DNA of 64,000 bases from Doryteuthis pealeii (GCA_023376005.1 CM042181.1:18261434-18325433), one strand, 5' to 3'; shown: positions 31,601 through 47,170, numbered from the stretch's first letter. Program-made: numbers and translations. Notes: generated by a model not told the origin, from the letters alone.

Positions 31601-34035
31601 CAAAACGAGCGTACATCTTTCCATGCTCCCGTCGTTAATGTTATGCTCGGCTCATGATGAAACTTTAAAGGGCCTACACTCAACACCGCACGCACCCTGG
31701 GTCATGGTTCTGAGCACTGAGAGAAGGGGGGAGATGCTGCTTCGGTCCCTGGCAAAGTTAATGCTAAGGGGGTGCGTTTAAAAGGAAAGTGGAGCCGTTT
31801 TGTTTCCAATTTATCAACCAGAGAGAGTATCAGGGATCATGTTCGGTGTAGTTTTGATCTTTGGTAGCTGAGTGCCGGTCTACTTGATAATTTATGAGTT
31901 TGAATCCTCACCAGAGTGGTTCATGCACACATATTGGTCTCTAATATTATAGACGTTAGAGTGTTACAGAAGAATTATCCATGGCTGAACTGTGCCGCAC
32001 AAAGGTGTTCAAAAATTGAAGTGACCTCAGACAAAACAGAACACATATTTTGTAATAAAACTTAATTTAATTATTGGGTATCCTTAGGGTTAGGGTTTCG
32101 GGATTTGGGTTAGTTAATGTGAAAATGAATAAATATTTGGGGTTCTGGTTTTTTCGGGTCACCCTAATTGTATGACACCTTTGTGCAGTTTCAGCATAAT
32201 CATACATATATAAAGGGCAGTTTTTCTTTCTGTTTTGTGCAAAAATTATGAAGATTTGATTTTTATTGGCGAAGCATATTTAAAACCGCTCTGACTCACC
32301 AGGCGATGCTGTGCCACTTCTATTTTCAATTGGAGGGACATTCGCAGCGAATGAAAATCGCTGCTATACCGGCAAACTGGACAGTGCTTTTTTTTTCTTC
32401 TCCTTCTCTTTTTACTTAAAAAAACAAACTTTAAAGCTAGTAGGTTCACGATGTAGGTATTGATCATACTGCAATAACACATGTTGATAGACAAGTCGCG
32501 CTTTGCAGTAAAGGTTCACTCTAGATCTTTGATTTGATTCTAGAGATTGATCGTTGTGATTTATAGGATATCAATATAGTTTATTGGTGATCATTGTGGG
32601 TCAATAAAACCATGGCCGGCTATCTTTACCAGGATGCCGAAGAAAATCCTTCTAGCAATTGCACATAACTTGTAGCGTTTTTGAGTGTTTGAATTTTGTG
32701 GTGTTAACTCTATCGAAGGGAAACACTTGATTTATACGAACATCCAATTGCGCTTACGGTATATATATATGATATATCATGATATTGCTTATGATAAGAT
32801 GAATGTTGATAATTATGGGTTAATTATTTTGGATTTGGTCTACTCAATAACTTGAAGTTTCTGGTAATATAATCATCAAGATGAGTTCAACATTGTTGAG
32901 ATCTTAAAAACATCAGTCGTGAAATCTTTCATGCAATACTTTTCTCATTTTTTCATTCTCTATTCAATTCTCTCTTCTCCTCATTCTCTCTCTCTCTCTC
33001 TATATATATGGACTGTTTTAAACGATGATCAATTATAACCTATATAAGGTGGTGAGTGGTTATTAGGTTGAGTAACATTAATAGTTGGCCCAATAATTAT
33101 ATATACTAGGTCATAGGGTGTGTTTTTGTTTGATAGGTCTCAACGCGGAGAAATTAATCTGTGTGTGGACTATAATATAGATTTGGCATAGAAAGATTGT
33201 TATTATTTAAGCAGTTTGCGACACGTGTTTCAGATCTTCTGATATCTTACTTCGGCTTGGGATTAACTTAACCATAGTTCAATATCATCACATCATAGTG
33301 GCTTATTTAGAGATGCACTTGAGATAGATATGTTCTAGAGCACGCAATCTTCTTAGACACGTGTCGCAGATCGCTAAAATTGGATTTTTTGTTTTGGTGT
33401 TAAATACTGGATCCGGTTTTCGCTCGGACCTTTTTTTATTTTTATATATAAGTTTCGATCTATATAGTATCAATTAATGCTTTTGTTATCTCGAGTTCAG
33501 TGATTCACCACGCCCAGTGTAGAATGGTGAACCGTCTTGGCCAGCAACAGCAGCATCACCCACCACCACTATTATTTAATTCGACGACACAGGATACATT
33601 CACTTACTACTCTTGGAGCCCATGGCACTTGATACAGGGCTCATAGATTTCGTTTTTCTTTATTTTCTGCAAAGTGGTATGTTGGTGCATCATTTTTTTG
33701 CGTGGTGGGGTGGGGGGTTCTGGTTCCGGTGTTGAATTTTAAGTCCTAAGATTTATTAATAGATTCTGAGAAGTGAATTCTTAGAATTAAAAAAAACAAA
33801 ATTAACAGCGCAAAACCTTAGACACTAGGAGAAAAGATGGATGGATGCAAAAATTTGGTAATTAACAGGATATGGTCTGCTTGTCGGTCGTCGTCGTGGT
33901 CGTCGTGGTCGTCGTGATGAGCGCCCGTCCGAACGTGTAGAGAAAATTACATTATTTATCTGCTGTGGTGTAACTCACTCAACCGAGATGACTTTAAGAT
34001 AGGACTTCAAAAGTATTTTATGCCAATGTATTATA

Positions 34036-34072
<37 letters not shown>

Positions 34073-37000
34073 TATGTGATGTGTGTGTGTTGTAATATAT
34101 GTGTTGTATGTGTATATGTGTGTATACGTGATGTGTAATGCTGTAGTATTTGGATGTGTATATAGTGATGTGTGTGTGTGTATATGATCGTGTGTGTTGC
34201 TCGCTTTGTATATTGTTAATGTCCTAAGTGTGTGTGTATATATTGTGTGTGTGTGTTTGGTATATAAGTATGTGTGTGTGTATGATGATTAATGTGTGTT
34301 GTGTGTTGTTATATTAAGTATGTGTGGTGGTGGTATATATGTTGTGTGTGCTTGTTTGTAATAACAGGTAAGAGAGTTATATTAGTGTGTGTGCGTATAA
34401 TGTGTGTGGTATAGTATGTAAGATGTGTGTGTACGAAATGACTCAGGGGCGCGTAACCTTGGAGGGTGTTGGGTTGCTGTGAAGGAAATCCTGGTCTGGG
34501 AGCTGATTTGCATTTAAACATAGCAAGGCATATTATGCCTCTTCTGGTGTGTAGTGGAATGGTTATGCAACTCATTACCAGCTATGCTCCTCCGGACTAT
34601 GGTGATATTACAGAGACAAGGCTTTATAACGCTTATGTGTATAGTGTGGGAAGACACTCTTTGTGTGTTCTGGGAGAAGTGCATAGATATACTCTCTGTA
34701 TTCTATGGACCTGATACAATTCCGGCCCCTAAGAAAGGTGACCTTATATTCATCTATTTTCACTTCACACTCTCAAATAGTGAAGGGGTATATGTGTAAG
34801 GGTATGGGTATAACTATTTATATATATATATATAATTATTGTAGTATTAGTATTTTGTCTTTATATGGATAGGTGTTGTCAAGAAGAGGAGAGCAGAAGA
34901 GATTGTAAGTAGAGTAGAGAGAATGATTTTTTCAGTCTTGATGCATCGAACACACCACACACACGCACACATTATGATTTAATAGATAAATAAATACACA
35001 CACCACACAACACATAATACTGTGTATGAGTTTTTTATGCACATAAAACACAGCATATGTTTGTGTGTGTGTGTGCATGCATATATATGTGTGGTGTTTT
35101 AATATATGCACAACACACACACAGCAATATGTGTTTGCATATTATAACATGTTGTGTGTGCGTGTTTAAGAGGACTTAAAACTATGCTAATAATGCCACT
35201 AATTATATATGTGTGTGTGCTGTGTGGTGTGATACGGTGTGCTTGGATGAGCCTGTTAAAGTAAGAATAAGACGTAAAGATCAATTTTCCCCGTTGACAC
35301 TATCATATATTATATGTTGAATGCCGTATTTTTCATTTTGGCACAGTGATTCCAGAGGCCCCGCAGCTTACATTCCCGACACCCTACACACACCATCCTC
35401 GTCCCTCCACCACCCACCACCCTTGCTTCGCACTCTTTCATTTGACAATGGGTGCCGAGTATACTTATTACGTGATATAGCTAGTTGTTATGTGAGAGTG
35501 GAGATATTTTGGGGTGTGTTTGGCGGCGCATTCTCCCTGTGTCACTGATGAGATTCGAAACTACAAGTTTGTCGTTAGCCTCAACTCTATGAGGAGACGC
35601 CGGTAGCGCTTGCATAGCAGAGAGAAGACGCTGAAAAACAAAACAACATTTTATGCGTGTGTGTGTGTGTCTACATAATGGTGTGTATGTATGAATATGT
35701 TTGTGTGTAACATAAATGTCGGTTTGTGTGTATATGTGTATATATATATAATCACTATGTGGTGTAGTGTGGTGTGTAACTGGATAAATAAATAAGATAT
35801 AAATAACTATATACTACTATATTATATCTGCTTATCTTGTAAACTCAATTTTTGATAAGCTCGCGTAGTGTATTCGCCTCCCCTTCCGTTAAAAATCCTG
35901 GATTGCAGCCTTTGTGCTCCTAGATTTACTCATACTAAATATTCTAAGATAAGAATAAATGACGTTACTCCGTTCTGCGTGACTAGCTACTGTCGTGACA
36001 TTGTTTGATAACCGTATATTTTCCCACCGTTTGCGCCTAGCAGGTCGTGAGTTACGGATGCGCTACAGGTTAAAAGAGTTACTAAGTATTTTTTCGAATG
36101 CAAGATTCTATGGCAGGGCGTACAGCCTAAATTTTAGAATAATTTAGATCTGTCACTGTGCGCGCCGAGGGTTTACGAATAGCGCGATAGACTTCGTTAT
36201 CACCGCGGGACGCTGTTACTTCTTCCCTCCCCCATTCACACAACCGTCATGGACGGATGCGCATAACTTGTGTTAATTGACATTAAAGATCTTGTATCAG
36301 TTCTGAAAGGCTATTTCAGTTCTTGATGCTATTGCGATGTATGTCAAGCTGGCATTGTCAATGTTCCATTTACTGGCTCCGGTGATGTGGTAGCTATCTG
36401 TTAGGTATAGATCTCATGGGATCAAGAACATTTTAAATTCGTATGAAGGAATGGAGGTGTGGGTGTTCTTGTTAAATAAAAAAAATGCTCAACACTTATT
36501 ATTCCCTTGCCTTTCTGGACGTATTTTCTTGTGTATATTGACACATAGTCATATCATTAATAATATAGATAAAATCGATTATGCAATTCACCCGAAGTAC
36601 TATTAATAAATATAAAATGGCTTTACGAATAAATTTAATAAAGTTATATAAACTGATATCACTGAAGGTGATATACTTATAGTGATGACCTGATAGAAGT
36701 TCTATTATATGCGGATATGGACGATAATAAGTAATAATATAGATTTGCCAGATATTGATGATATTAATATCGGAATACGCTTGTTGTCAATAACAATATC
36801 ATAATAACAGAATAACGTTATTAATATATAGTTCTACAGAAATGAATTTGCACTATATATACATATAATATAATAAAGTGATGTGCAGATAGGATGTGAT
36901 ACGGATCTGCCCGAATATCCGTCTATATCCAACTAGAATAGATTTTTAAAATCGTGATTGCAATAATAAATAATATCAGAAAAATAGAAAGCCATAGGTC

Positions 37001-40000
37001 TTACGATAATATAATTATCTTGAATTTTTCGTCATACAAATAATTATCAATAATAAATGATTTGTGAATAATAATATTAGCCAATTATATCTGACGTAAT
37101 AGATAAGATACAAATGATTCTCGCATATTATAGTTCTTTAACGCTATTCACAATAATAAGAATTTTTGTGATAATGTGATATACATAATATAATAATAAT
37201 AACGATAATTAAATTTTGCTTGTGCCATATGAGTAATAATAATTTAATACATGATATACAATACAATGCTGCATAACTAAATAATTAATAACGATAATAA
37301 TAATAATGTGGATAGACATTATACTAAGTAATAACCAACAACAATAACAAATGCTTGCAATAATAATATATAATAATGAAATGCTTGCAATAACATATAT
37401 AACAACAAATAATTTATGATAATAATTTAATTAGACTAAAAATGTCTTGTAATGATATGTGATTAGGTTTGTTCAATTCTCGATCTTCTGAATGAGGATA
37501 AATGCCTAAATATTTTAATAAATAAAGACGAACAACAATAAATGAATAATGACTAATGAATATAATACATTCGCTTTGTAAATTCTGCAAAACCTATGTA
37601 CAATATAACCCTGTTGTATGTTGTTGTTGTAAATTACAGTAGCAAAGACTATTTTAATATTGTATCCTAGTTTATTCACAACTTCTCACCGCCGACGCTC
37701 TTCCTTTGTTGACAGTGTCATTCTAAGTCCATTTTTGCTACTTTCTTTTGAGTTTCATTTGCATTGGTTTGTCTTAGATTGCACGTCTCAGAGCCCCGAG
37801 TTACACCTGGTTCTGGTCTCGCTGCTTATAAACGCTCGTGCTCTCAGACTACAGATATATTTTTTTCTTACACTAGTCTTCAGTGAAACTATCAGTTTGT
37901 AGAGTTCTTCTGTTACCGCGTGTCCACAGGCTACTGTGTAACCATAAACAGAAAGACGTTTATAAACACATATATGATAATTTTAGTAATACATTGTACA
38001 AGACTTTTCTTTTTACAAGGGATTTCATTTTTACTTTTTTATTTTTTTGTTCGCGGAAGAAAAAAAAATACGCCTGATTTTTTGTGTATAATCGTACTTA
38101 CCATATAATTTCAGGATTTTGACACTTATTTACATACCTCTCATCAACTTGTTTTTTTGGTTTTTTTTTATAAAAAGCCTGATATTTTTTGTATCGGTGC
38201 TATTTACGTCGGTACATATATTTACTCTTCCTCTCTTTTTTGTTCGGAGAACCAAAAAATTAACACCTGGATCTTTTATTGCATCTTTAATTTGCAATCA
38301 TTCACAGTTGGTTTTTAAAAACAAAAGAGAACCTTATATTTTGGCACGTGCGATTTACGGTAAAAAAAAATGACCGGAGAAATAATACACAGAGAGGCTT
38401 TACGGGGCTGTTCAGACAGCTGCAGCGAAAATACCGAAGTGAATGCTGCTATTTTTAAACAATTTCGAGGGGCCTGGAGGAAGAAGAACACGTATCTTCG
38501 TTTCTCCTTCAATTGGCAACAGCTTTCAACCTCCGTACGAAGAACGGAGAGTTGATTGTGCTGCACTGCGATGCACCTCACCATTAGCCAGCTCCGTCTT
38601 GCAGCTGCTCCCACACCAAAAGATGACTGACGAGCAAGCGTTTCCGAGTCAAGGACAATACATGACGAAAAGGAACGATCTCTGGATTTATCGACGAATT
38701 AACGTCTTCCCTTATGGACGACGAGCCCGCGACCAATATGTTGTTGTAGGTTTTTCAAATAGAACACTCTGCGCGTCGCACAACACTCTTTACGTCTATC
38801 ATCATGATCTACACTCACGTACTAATCATTTCTGTGGATCTCGCCACCTAGTGTTTTTTGTCGTCTCTTCTCATCATTACCGTGCTTTTGCTTCTCGTTC
38901 ACACTTCTAAGAGAATCGGACTCTGCTTCTCGTCCGCCGCGGTGGGACATAGGTCCCAGTTGCTCGTTCAATGAACGAATCAAGGATTTGCGAAACTCGT
39001 CCCGACAATATCGGGTGCCGATGGTGCTAACTAATACATTTCTTCTCTTCGCAGAGGTGAAGACGTAAGAGACATATATAATGTGTATGAAGAGACCACT
39101 ATCAGGAAAAAAACACGCAGACAAGCGTATTGAAAAGTATAAAAAATCTCTACCAAGTAACTTTATACACTGCTACTTCACTGAAACCTTTTCGGAACAA
39201 AACCAGAGCCCCATTCGGGGTTTCACGAATGCAAAGCTTAATTAGAACCTTTTGTTAATCCTATGGTTTTATATAGGGTTGTTTTTATAACTAATGCAAG
39301 ACATAGCGCGCAAGAGATAATATCATTTTGCGTATTAGATAGAAGCATTAGGTATTACAGACAAATCTCACGAAATAGCCAACACTAACTCTAAACTTGC
39401 TCTAAAGCGATATCCGATGTCTAAGAAAGGATTCGGAGTATTTCCGTGGGTGTTAATAGCTTATTTTTTTTTATGTAATCTATGATATTACCTCTTGCGC
39501 GGCTATTCTGCGTTAAGGTGCTGGGGTGGGTCGTGCTGATGCCCGCTAAAAGAAGAACAAAAACCTGAATTATTCAGTTTCATTTCATTCGATATTTTCT
39601 TCTTTGTGAAGATTTACGTTAGTTAAAGAAAGAAAATGAAAAAGTATTTCAACTTGAAATTAATCTTTTTTTTTTTTTTCCTTTTTTTTTTTTGTTTAAA
39701 TAATTTTGGCGGGGTGGGGTTTTGTCGCTACTGGAAACGACAGTGAAGATCTCAAATGCATGATCAAATATCAATTACCACTCTTTCTCTGATAGAGAAA
39801 ATGCATACAGGGTGGGCCCAAAAGATAGGGTTACAGTTAACACTTAAATTTAAATGAGTACTGTAACCGTAGCTTTTGCTCACCTGTATAATTGATATTC
39901 CCATATTCAACTCACTGGGGGAAAAAAATGAACTTTAAATTTATAAAAAAAAAAGTATTTTTTTTCCTGGTAATCTTAACAAAAATTTGCTGTTCAAAGT

Positions 40001-42801
40001 AATATATATATATATATATATATGTTATATATTATATATATATAGTATTGATCAGTTATTTCCCTTAAAGTAATTGAGCGGTTCTATACTAGCTGAGGTA
40101 ACTAAAGAAAATGTTATTTTTTTCTCTTTGGATTCTTTGACAAATTGCTGCGTAATATATATATATATATATTAATAGTAGAAGTTTCGAATATAAAATA
40201 ATATATTAGTATATATATATATATAAATACATGTAGGAAAAAGTTTTTTTCTACAATATAGTAATGCTTCTATATTTTACGAATATAATTAAGACAGCTT
40301 TTTGATTAACAACTAATGCACTACAATTGAAAACGTTGTAGCAACATTTGATATATATATTATATTAATATAATATATATAATATTATATATATTTTTAA
40401 GTAAATGAGGCAGCAAGACTAATATCTCATAGCTAAGTATTTAAAGGATATTCTTATTTTCTCCCCCTTCCTTCTTTAAAAGATCGCTCTCAATTTGTGC
40501 CCGGACACGATGCTTTTAAATGCTGAAAAAAAGAAAGGAGATTGATTTATGCCTTTCATCGAAAGGTTTAATATTTTTATAAAATATAGACTTCTTACAT
40601 TTAGAAAAATCAGTTGCATTTTGTAGCTGTGCAAATCTAGATTTTAAAATGTAAAATAGTGATTTTTATTTTTTTACAAATAGCTACATAAAATTGCAGT
40701 TGCTTTCTCAATACAATTTATTTTGTAGGTAATCGTTAAAATTCATGCACTTTAAATGGTTGATTCTAAATGTGCCTCGGTTGTCTTTATTAACCTTGTT
40801 TTATTTTTTTAAAACATCTGACAAGCTTTTTATATCGGCAAAAAATTATATTATATATATATACATATAATATATTACATTTAGTGAAATGATGGATTCA
40901 TTTTTAAGAATGGTTTTTGCCAGTACAAGTGCTGTGTGTAGTTTTAGTCAACAGTTAAAAAAATGTTTTGAATAGGGGAAGAAGGGGGAATCTTATGCTA
41001 AAAAATCATTTTACTTTAATTCTAAAGAGTGATCTTCATTCTTGCTTTGTTTATATAAATCAGTAACGTTGTGACTGTGTGAGTCAAAAATTTAGAAAGT
41101 TGGTAGCTGATTTATTTGAACTGTAAATCCCTTTGAAATAATTCTGGGAAAGATTATTTTTTTAAAACGGGCGTTTTAGTTTAATTTTTTTTTTTTCTTC
41201 ATAGTTTAGAATCTATTTTTATTTTTATCTCAAATTTATACTCTTAGTTTAAAAATATTTTACTTTTTATAAACATCGAAAGATAATATATCTTATATTT
41301 TTTCTGTACAAAAAAAATTCTAAATCCATAGTTTTAGAAATCTATGTTTATTTATTTTTTTAGTATTCTAAGTATTAAAAAAAAAACTTTTACTACAAAA
41401 AGAATAAATTTATATCTTGTTTTGGTTGGTTTTGGGGTTTTTGTTCTGTCTAGATTATCTAGTAAAAAAAAATTATTTTTTATTTTTTTTTTCTTAGTTT
41501 AAAAACCTTCTTTTTATTGTTTATTTAGGTTTATTTTTTTATTTTTTTTTTTTTCTTAGTTTAAAAAACCTTGTTCTTTTTATTAACAAAAATGAAAAAA
41601 TATAATCTTGTGTATTTTTTTCTGTCCGATCGATAGTAAAAAGAAAAAATGATCAAAAAAAAGGGCCCTGAACAAAACATTTTGTAAAACTTTTATGAGA
41701 GGTGGTGCAGACCCGTGAAGACCCTTACGAATATTTTAGGCTTTAAAAAAGAACAATGAAAACTCGAACTTTTTTCTTTATTTTTTTTTTTCGCTTTTTT
41801 TTTTGATCTTTTTTTGTTAACCCCTGCAATTTACCTTTTCAAAAGGGCAACAAATGATTATAAAAAACAAAATTGGAACTAAAGGAACGAACAAACATTT
41901 TTACTGACTGTGATATTTCCACATCAACACAACTGTACAAATCAATTACAAAAAAAAAAAAGAACTTAATGAAGGAATTGGACATTCAAGACATTCAACG
42001 TTGAAAAACGACAAATCTTGCTTCAAAATATTTATATTAAAATATAAAAAATACAAAAAAAATTCACTTGATTCTTTTTCTTGTAGTTTCTAATTTGTAA
42101 AAAAATGATCAAATTGTCCCGTTTTCATTTTTTCTTAGGGTAGACTGATGAATTCAGGGTCGCAATTTTTTATTATTGTTGACTGAAGTTAGTTGGAATA
42201 TTAAATGAAGTTAATGTATATATTTTTAATTCTCATCTAGGATTTAAAATGAAAATTATCGTTAATTGCATTTACTAAATTGTTTTTTAAAGATTACCAG
42301 CGAATATGATTTCAGCTTTTTTTTTGTTTTTGTTTTTATTTTTTCAGTATAGACTGTGATGAGTTTTAATCTCAACCTAAATAACAAGATGGTGAAAAAT
42401 TGTATAATGAAACCTACGCACAAACTTTAATCTAGATAGAACATCAATTAATACTGTCTTTAATTTTTTTTTTTTTAACTTATAAATGAATTAATGTAAA
42501 TACATTTTAAAGTTGTATGCGTAGTGTTTCAAATTATACAATTTTTCACCCCATCGTTTGTTTATTTTAAGGGAATTGAGATTATACATAAATTGGTATT
42601 AAGTTATGATTTTTTCTTTAAAGTTTGATTTTATTTAAAGTAATTAATAATCACCCAGTTGAGAAATTAAAATATATTGGACTTCATTTATATTTACTAA
42701 CATGCTGTCCGCTAAGATGAGGGTAAAAAAAAAAAATACGTATTGAATTCACAATCTACGGAGAGAAAAAAAAAATCTTATTTGTCCATTTCATTTTCTG
42801 C

Positions 42802-42834
<33 letters not shown>

Positions 42835-45800
42835 TGAACTGCAATATTGGAAAAATTATTAGCACATAAATTTTCTTCCTTGAGTTGAAAAATTGAGCTT
42901 CAATTTCTGCTACCCCCATGGTAGAAGAATGGGTAGTAGTAGAACAAGATGTTAATTGTGGTCAAGAGCGATTATGATCTGGACTTAAATCCTGACGTCG
43001 CCTCAATTGGGTTCGAGGAAAAACCTTACTATTTTTTGTTTGATAAGAAACGCCTTACTCTTAGCCACTTTGGACCTACCATATAAATAGATTGAAAGCT
43101 TTAAAATCCTTATTATAATATGAGACAGAGTGAAAAAAAAGGATAGAAAAAAGTCATGTATTGTGGGTTTAAAATTTTGTGAAAAGTTTTTCTTTTATAA
43201 CATGAAGAAAAAAATGCATTTTGACTATATTTTCCTTCTTAGGACTATTTTTAGTTTTAGTTTTATTTAAAATGTGAATTTTGGTTTTATTGCTAAAAAT
43301 TAATTGGTTTTATTTCAATTTGAAAACCGTTATTTAAATTTTCCTTATTTGGCAAACTTTCGTTTTTCTTTGCCTTGCCACTTTTTCTTTCTTTCTTTTT
43401 TTTCTTTTTTCTTCTTCTGTTCTTTTTCGTTCTTTTTCTTTGCTATTCCTTTCTTTTATCATTTTTCTTTCTTTTTCCGATCTCTATCTTCCCATATTCT
43501 TTCTTTCTCTTTTTCTTTCCATATTCTTTCTTCTCTTTTTCTTTCCCTAACCTCTTTCTGTCTTCCTTTCTTTCTTTTTCTTTCCTATTCTTTCTTTCTC
43601 GCTTTTCTTTCTTTTTTTTTCAGCTATCATCTTTCTTTTCTTGGTATTCTCTATTGTCTCTCTTTTTACTTATCTCCTTTCTCTTTCTCTGCTCCATTTT
43701 CTTTTTCCTCTTCTTTTCTCTCTCTTACTCCATTTTCTCCCCTTTCGTTTGTGGATGCGTAACAACATAGTTATAATTTCTTTCGGTTTTGCCTTATAAA
43801 CCCAAAAACCATTTAAACCTTTTTATAGAGATTTTAAAAAAAAAAGAATTCTTGTATAACTTATAGAACACGTATAGGAAGTAGGATTTTTATTTTTATT
43901 TTATTTATTTAATTTATTTATTTTAAAGAAGAAATTTCAGTGATTTGCTTCATTTTTCTTTCTTTCTTTCTTTCTTTCTTTATCTTTCTTTTTCTTTCCA
44001 CTTTCTTTCTTTCTTTTTACCTCTAGTGGATAATCAAATTCCCTAAGTCCTCTTTAATTCTCTAGATTCACCCACAACATTTTCTTTCTTTGTTCATTCA
44101 TCCACACAAGTCCGGAATAATGGGAGCTCCCAGTGAGAATTAACGCACGTGTAGGCCTTACCTCAACACGTTTGCCATGGGGTACGATGTTTATATCGTC
44201 AAGGCGCAAGTATAGAGCGCCGCGAGTGGGGATTCGAACTCGCTATGTCAAGCTAATGAGATCTGTAAGAACTAGATTGCTAAGATTACAACCATGATCG
44301 GATACCTCTTTTTATCACCCGTTTGGCACGGGTAGAACGAACGTGACAAGGACACAGCATACAGTGACGGATCCAACTTCGAAATTCAGTAGTAATGGAT
44401 CTGCGAGACTATATTGCTAACGATTACACCACGTTGGGACGCCCTTTTTTTAAGCAATCAAATTTAATTATTCAAGTTTGTATGTATTACTTAAGAAGCT
44501 ACTGCAAATAAGGGTGATTCAATTAATGTCAAAAGTATACATAATATTGACTAGCAGAAACTGTTTGGATATACCAAAGTATGATAATTCAATTATTAAA
44601 ATGTTTGATATGTCTACTTAGAGCTAATTGCTAAATAGTTCAATATGTACACAGTATAGATACTCTTGACTAGCAGGACCTGTGGATAATACCAGCAGGT
44701 AGTGATAATTCAATTATTACATATGTTTGATATGTCTACTTAAGAGCTATTTGCTAAAATGTTTCAATATGTAGAAAAAGTATAATAATACTTGACTAGC
44801 AGAAACCTGTGGGATATACCACAGTATGATATATTCTTATTACAAACAAGTTTGATATGTTACTTAAAAGAGCTATTGACTAATACTTCAATATGTAAAG
44901 AGGTTAATAATCTTGACTTGCAACACCTGTGGATTACACGATCGATAATTCAACTTATTACCAACATATTAGATATGTTACTTAAGAGCTATTTGCTGAA
45001 AATACTAGTCAATATGTGAAAAGTATAATATTATTTGATTTAACTCTTTCTTTCTCTTCTTTTTCTTTTCTTTTCAATCATGTTACGATTGAAACAGATA
45101 TAGCATTTTCAAATTCACACCTCTCATGTTTATATTTATTCTGTGTAGCATGTCCTTTTTCTTCCCCTTTCTTTCTTTATAATAAAATGGAATGGGTCCA
45201 TTATTTAGCTGAGGTGCAACACTCATGAGGAATAAGATTCGGCGGAATAAGCAACACCAGATATCCAGAATTTGCATTTCTTTTTGGAGGTCTGATTTGT
45301 AACCAGAGAGTGGCTAGCAAGAGTGTGATAAACAGTCCGTACAATTAGAACAAGACTATCAATATAGATTGAACAACATGACTGAAAAGTTCTCTCTGCT
45401 CTCGTCTGTTTTCTCATCTCTCTCACTCTCTTCCCTCCTTCTCATCGTCATCTCTTCGATTTATCTCTCTCTCCTTTCCTTCTCTCATCTCTTTCCTTCT
45501 CTTCATCTCTCTCTCTTCCTTTCATTTTCTTTCTCTCTCCTTTCTTTTTTCTTTCTCTCTCCTTTCTTTTTCTACATTCATTATCCCTCTTCTTTCTTTT
45601 TTCTCTCTCCTGCTCTCTCTTCATCTCTTCATCCTTTCTCTGTGCTCTTTCTTCCCTCACTATCATTCTTATCTCTCTCTCTTTCTCTTCTCTCATCTCT
45701 CTTTCCTCTCATCTTCATTCTCTCTCATCTCTTCCTCTCTTTCCTTGCTCCTCTTTTTTCTCTCACTTTTCCTTCTCTCTCTCTTCTTGTCCTTCTCTCT

Positions 45801-46990
45801 CCTTCCCCTTTCCTTCTGCTCTCTCTTTCTTTCCTTTACTTTCCCATTTCTTCTTCTCTCTTTCCCCAGGCTTCCGTTCTCGGTCATCACGTGCTGTGTC
45901 TCTGGACTGTTCTCGTCTCTCTTCCTTTCCTTCTCGTCTCTCGTTTTCGCATTACTCTGGTCGCGATCGATCTTCCTGTCTGTCTGCTCGGATCTCTTCT
46001 TTCATCTGCTTTCTTTTTTTCTTTGCTCTCTCGCTTGTGCTTTTCTTTTTCCTCTCTCTTTCCATGGTTTTTTTCTCTCTCTCTCTCTCTTTTCTTCAAT
46101 GATCTTTCTCTCTCTGCTTTCCCTCCCTCACCTCCCATCCTTCTTTCTTTCTTTTTCTCTCTCTCTTTTAAGATACCAGTCCTTTCAGAGTGGTAGTGAC
46201 CTGTTAGGAGTCTCATTTTGGGTTATGGGATAAAAGATTTGTGATTGAAAAAAACAATTGAGTAACCAGTTGAAGCATGAATAAGACAGAATGTCTTTCG
46301 GCGATAGAAAGTGAACCCGACAGAGTTGACGTAAGCGCCGTAAAACAACCAACCAACAGTCCACGGTGCAACTTAGTGGGCACGTCAGTAGCAGGCAGTG
46401 GGGTAATGCTTGGAGTTGGGCAAGTAGGTGTGGTGCTGGCACCTCGATGCAAAAAAACAACAACAACCATCCTCTCCTTGGTTAGCGCAGATAGTGAAAC
46501 GGAGAAATTAGGATGCGGTCCCTCTGCTGTTTGGATGGATCACGGGCGTAATAAGCCACAGCTGCCAGGAGTGGTGTTGACTTACTATAGTAGAGTACCG
46601 GCGAAATGTAAATAAGTAATGGTAATTTGTTAGGTTATGGTAATAACAAATTTCTGGGTTTTAATGTAGAGAATTGGGATGTGAGGGACGTTCTTGCGGC
46701 AGTATTGGTATTGCTTTATTGATTGATTTCTTTTCGTTTTCTTTTCTTTCTAATGAATAATAAGATTGTTTAAGAAATTCGCGGCAAAGCAATGTACTGC
46801 TTACCCATGTAACGTTTGCTTTAATGTATAAAATTAATATATATATATATATATATGTATAGTAGAAAGAATATCTACTTGAGTCAGACAGAACCTACTA
46901 TTGAGTTTCCAATAAAGCTCTTCAAGTGGCTAAGTAAAATCCAGGTCAGAGTTTTAGCCCTGGAAGAGCTTTATTGCGAAACTATAGTAG
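28638..46990. other. Error-rich inverted copy of 47,000-62,540 (probable assembly artefact)
   Basis: This segment reads as the reverse complement of about 47,000-62,540 with indels every few bases. Anchors: 28,660 to 62,525 (GGTGCTAGATGAGG vs CTTCTAGCACCCAT), 29,265 to 62,095, 29,925 to 61,700, 31,700 to 60,650, 33,920 to 58,850, 35,600 to 57,545, 38,370 to 55,356, 39,810 to 54,087 and 45,370 to 48,566. It begins at the N gap and is about 18% longer than its partner, as expected for raw insertion-prone reads. Open frames within it should not be annotated as genes. Confidence 0.9.
38370..39242 (+). pseudogene. Frame-broken duplicate of the double-PKI gene (artefactual copy)
   Basis: The ATG at 38,370 follows GATTTACGGTAAAAAAAA and begins MTGE, as in the intact gene. 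Frame is lost within a few codons by extra bases (e.g. AATAATACACAG where the other copy has AATTACACAG). It ends CACGAATGCAAAGC near 39,225. The scattered single-base indels resemble sequencing error rather than pseudogene decay, so I do not regard it as a second locus. Confidence 0.85.
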
Positions 46991-47170
46991 AAGCCATAGT
47001 ATTAAGATAATCTAGCTGAGGTAGGATGGAACTACTAATTAGTTTCGCAATAATGCTCTTCGAGGGCTAAATCTGACTCGGGATTTTAGCCCTGGAAGAG
47101 CTTATTGCGAACTAATAGTAGGTTCGTCGGACTCTAGTAGATTATCTTATAGTTTATATATATACATATA
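46800..47170. repeat. Centre of the large inverted repeat
   Basis: GGCTAA / TTAGCC-type short stems around AGAGCTTTATTGCG recur four times and read as their own reverse complement about a centre near 47,000, flanked by (TA)n on both sides. Sequence on both sides of this point is noisy. Confidence 0.75.

Noticed and set aside
38443..38910. Open frame of 155 codons and neighbours in the left arm
   Set aside because: They lie in the error-rich inverted copy of the PKI-like gene and are frame-shifted readings of it.
28638..46990. Genuine segmental inverted duplication
   Set aside because: The divergence is dominated by random small indels at high density and begins at an N gap, which fits raw read error better than evolutionary change. 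Read mapping would settle it.
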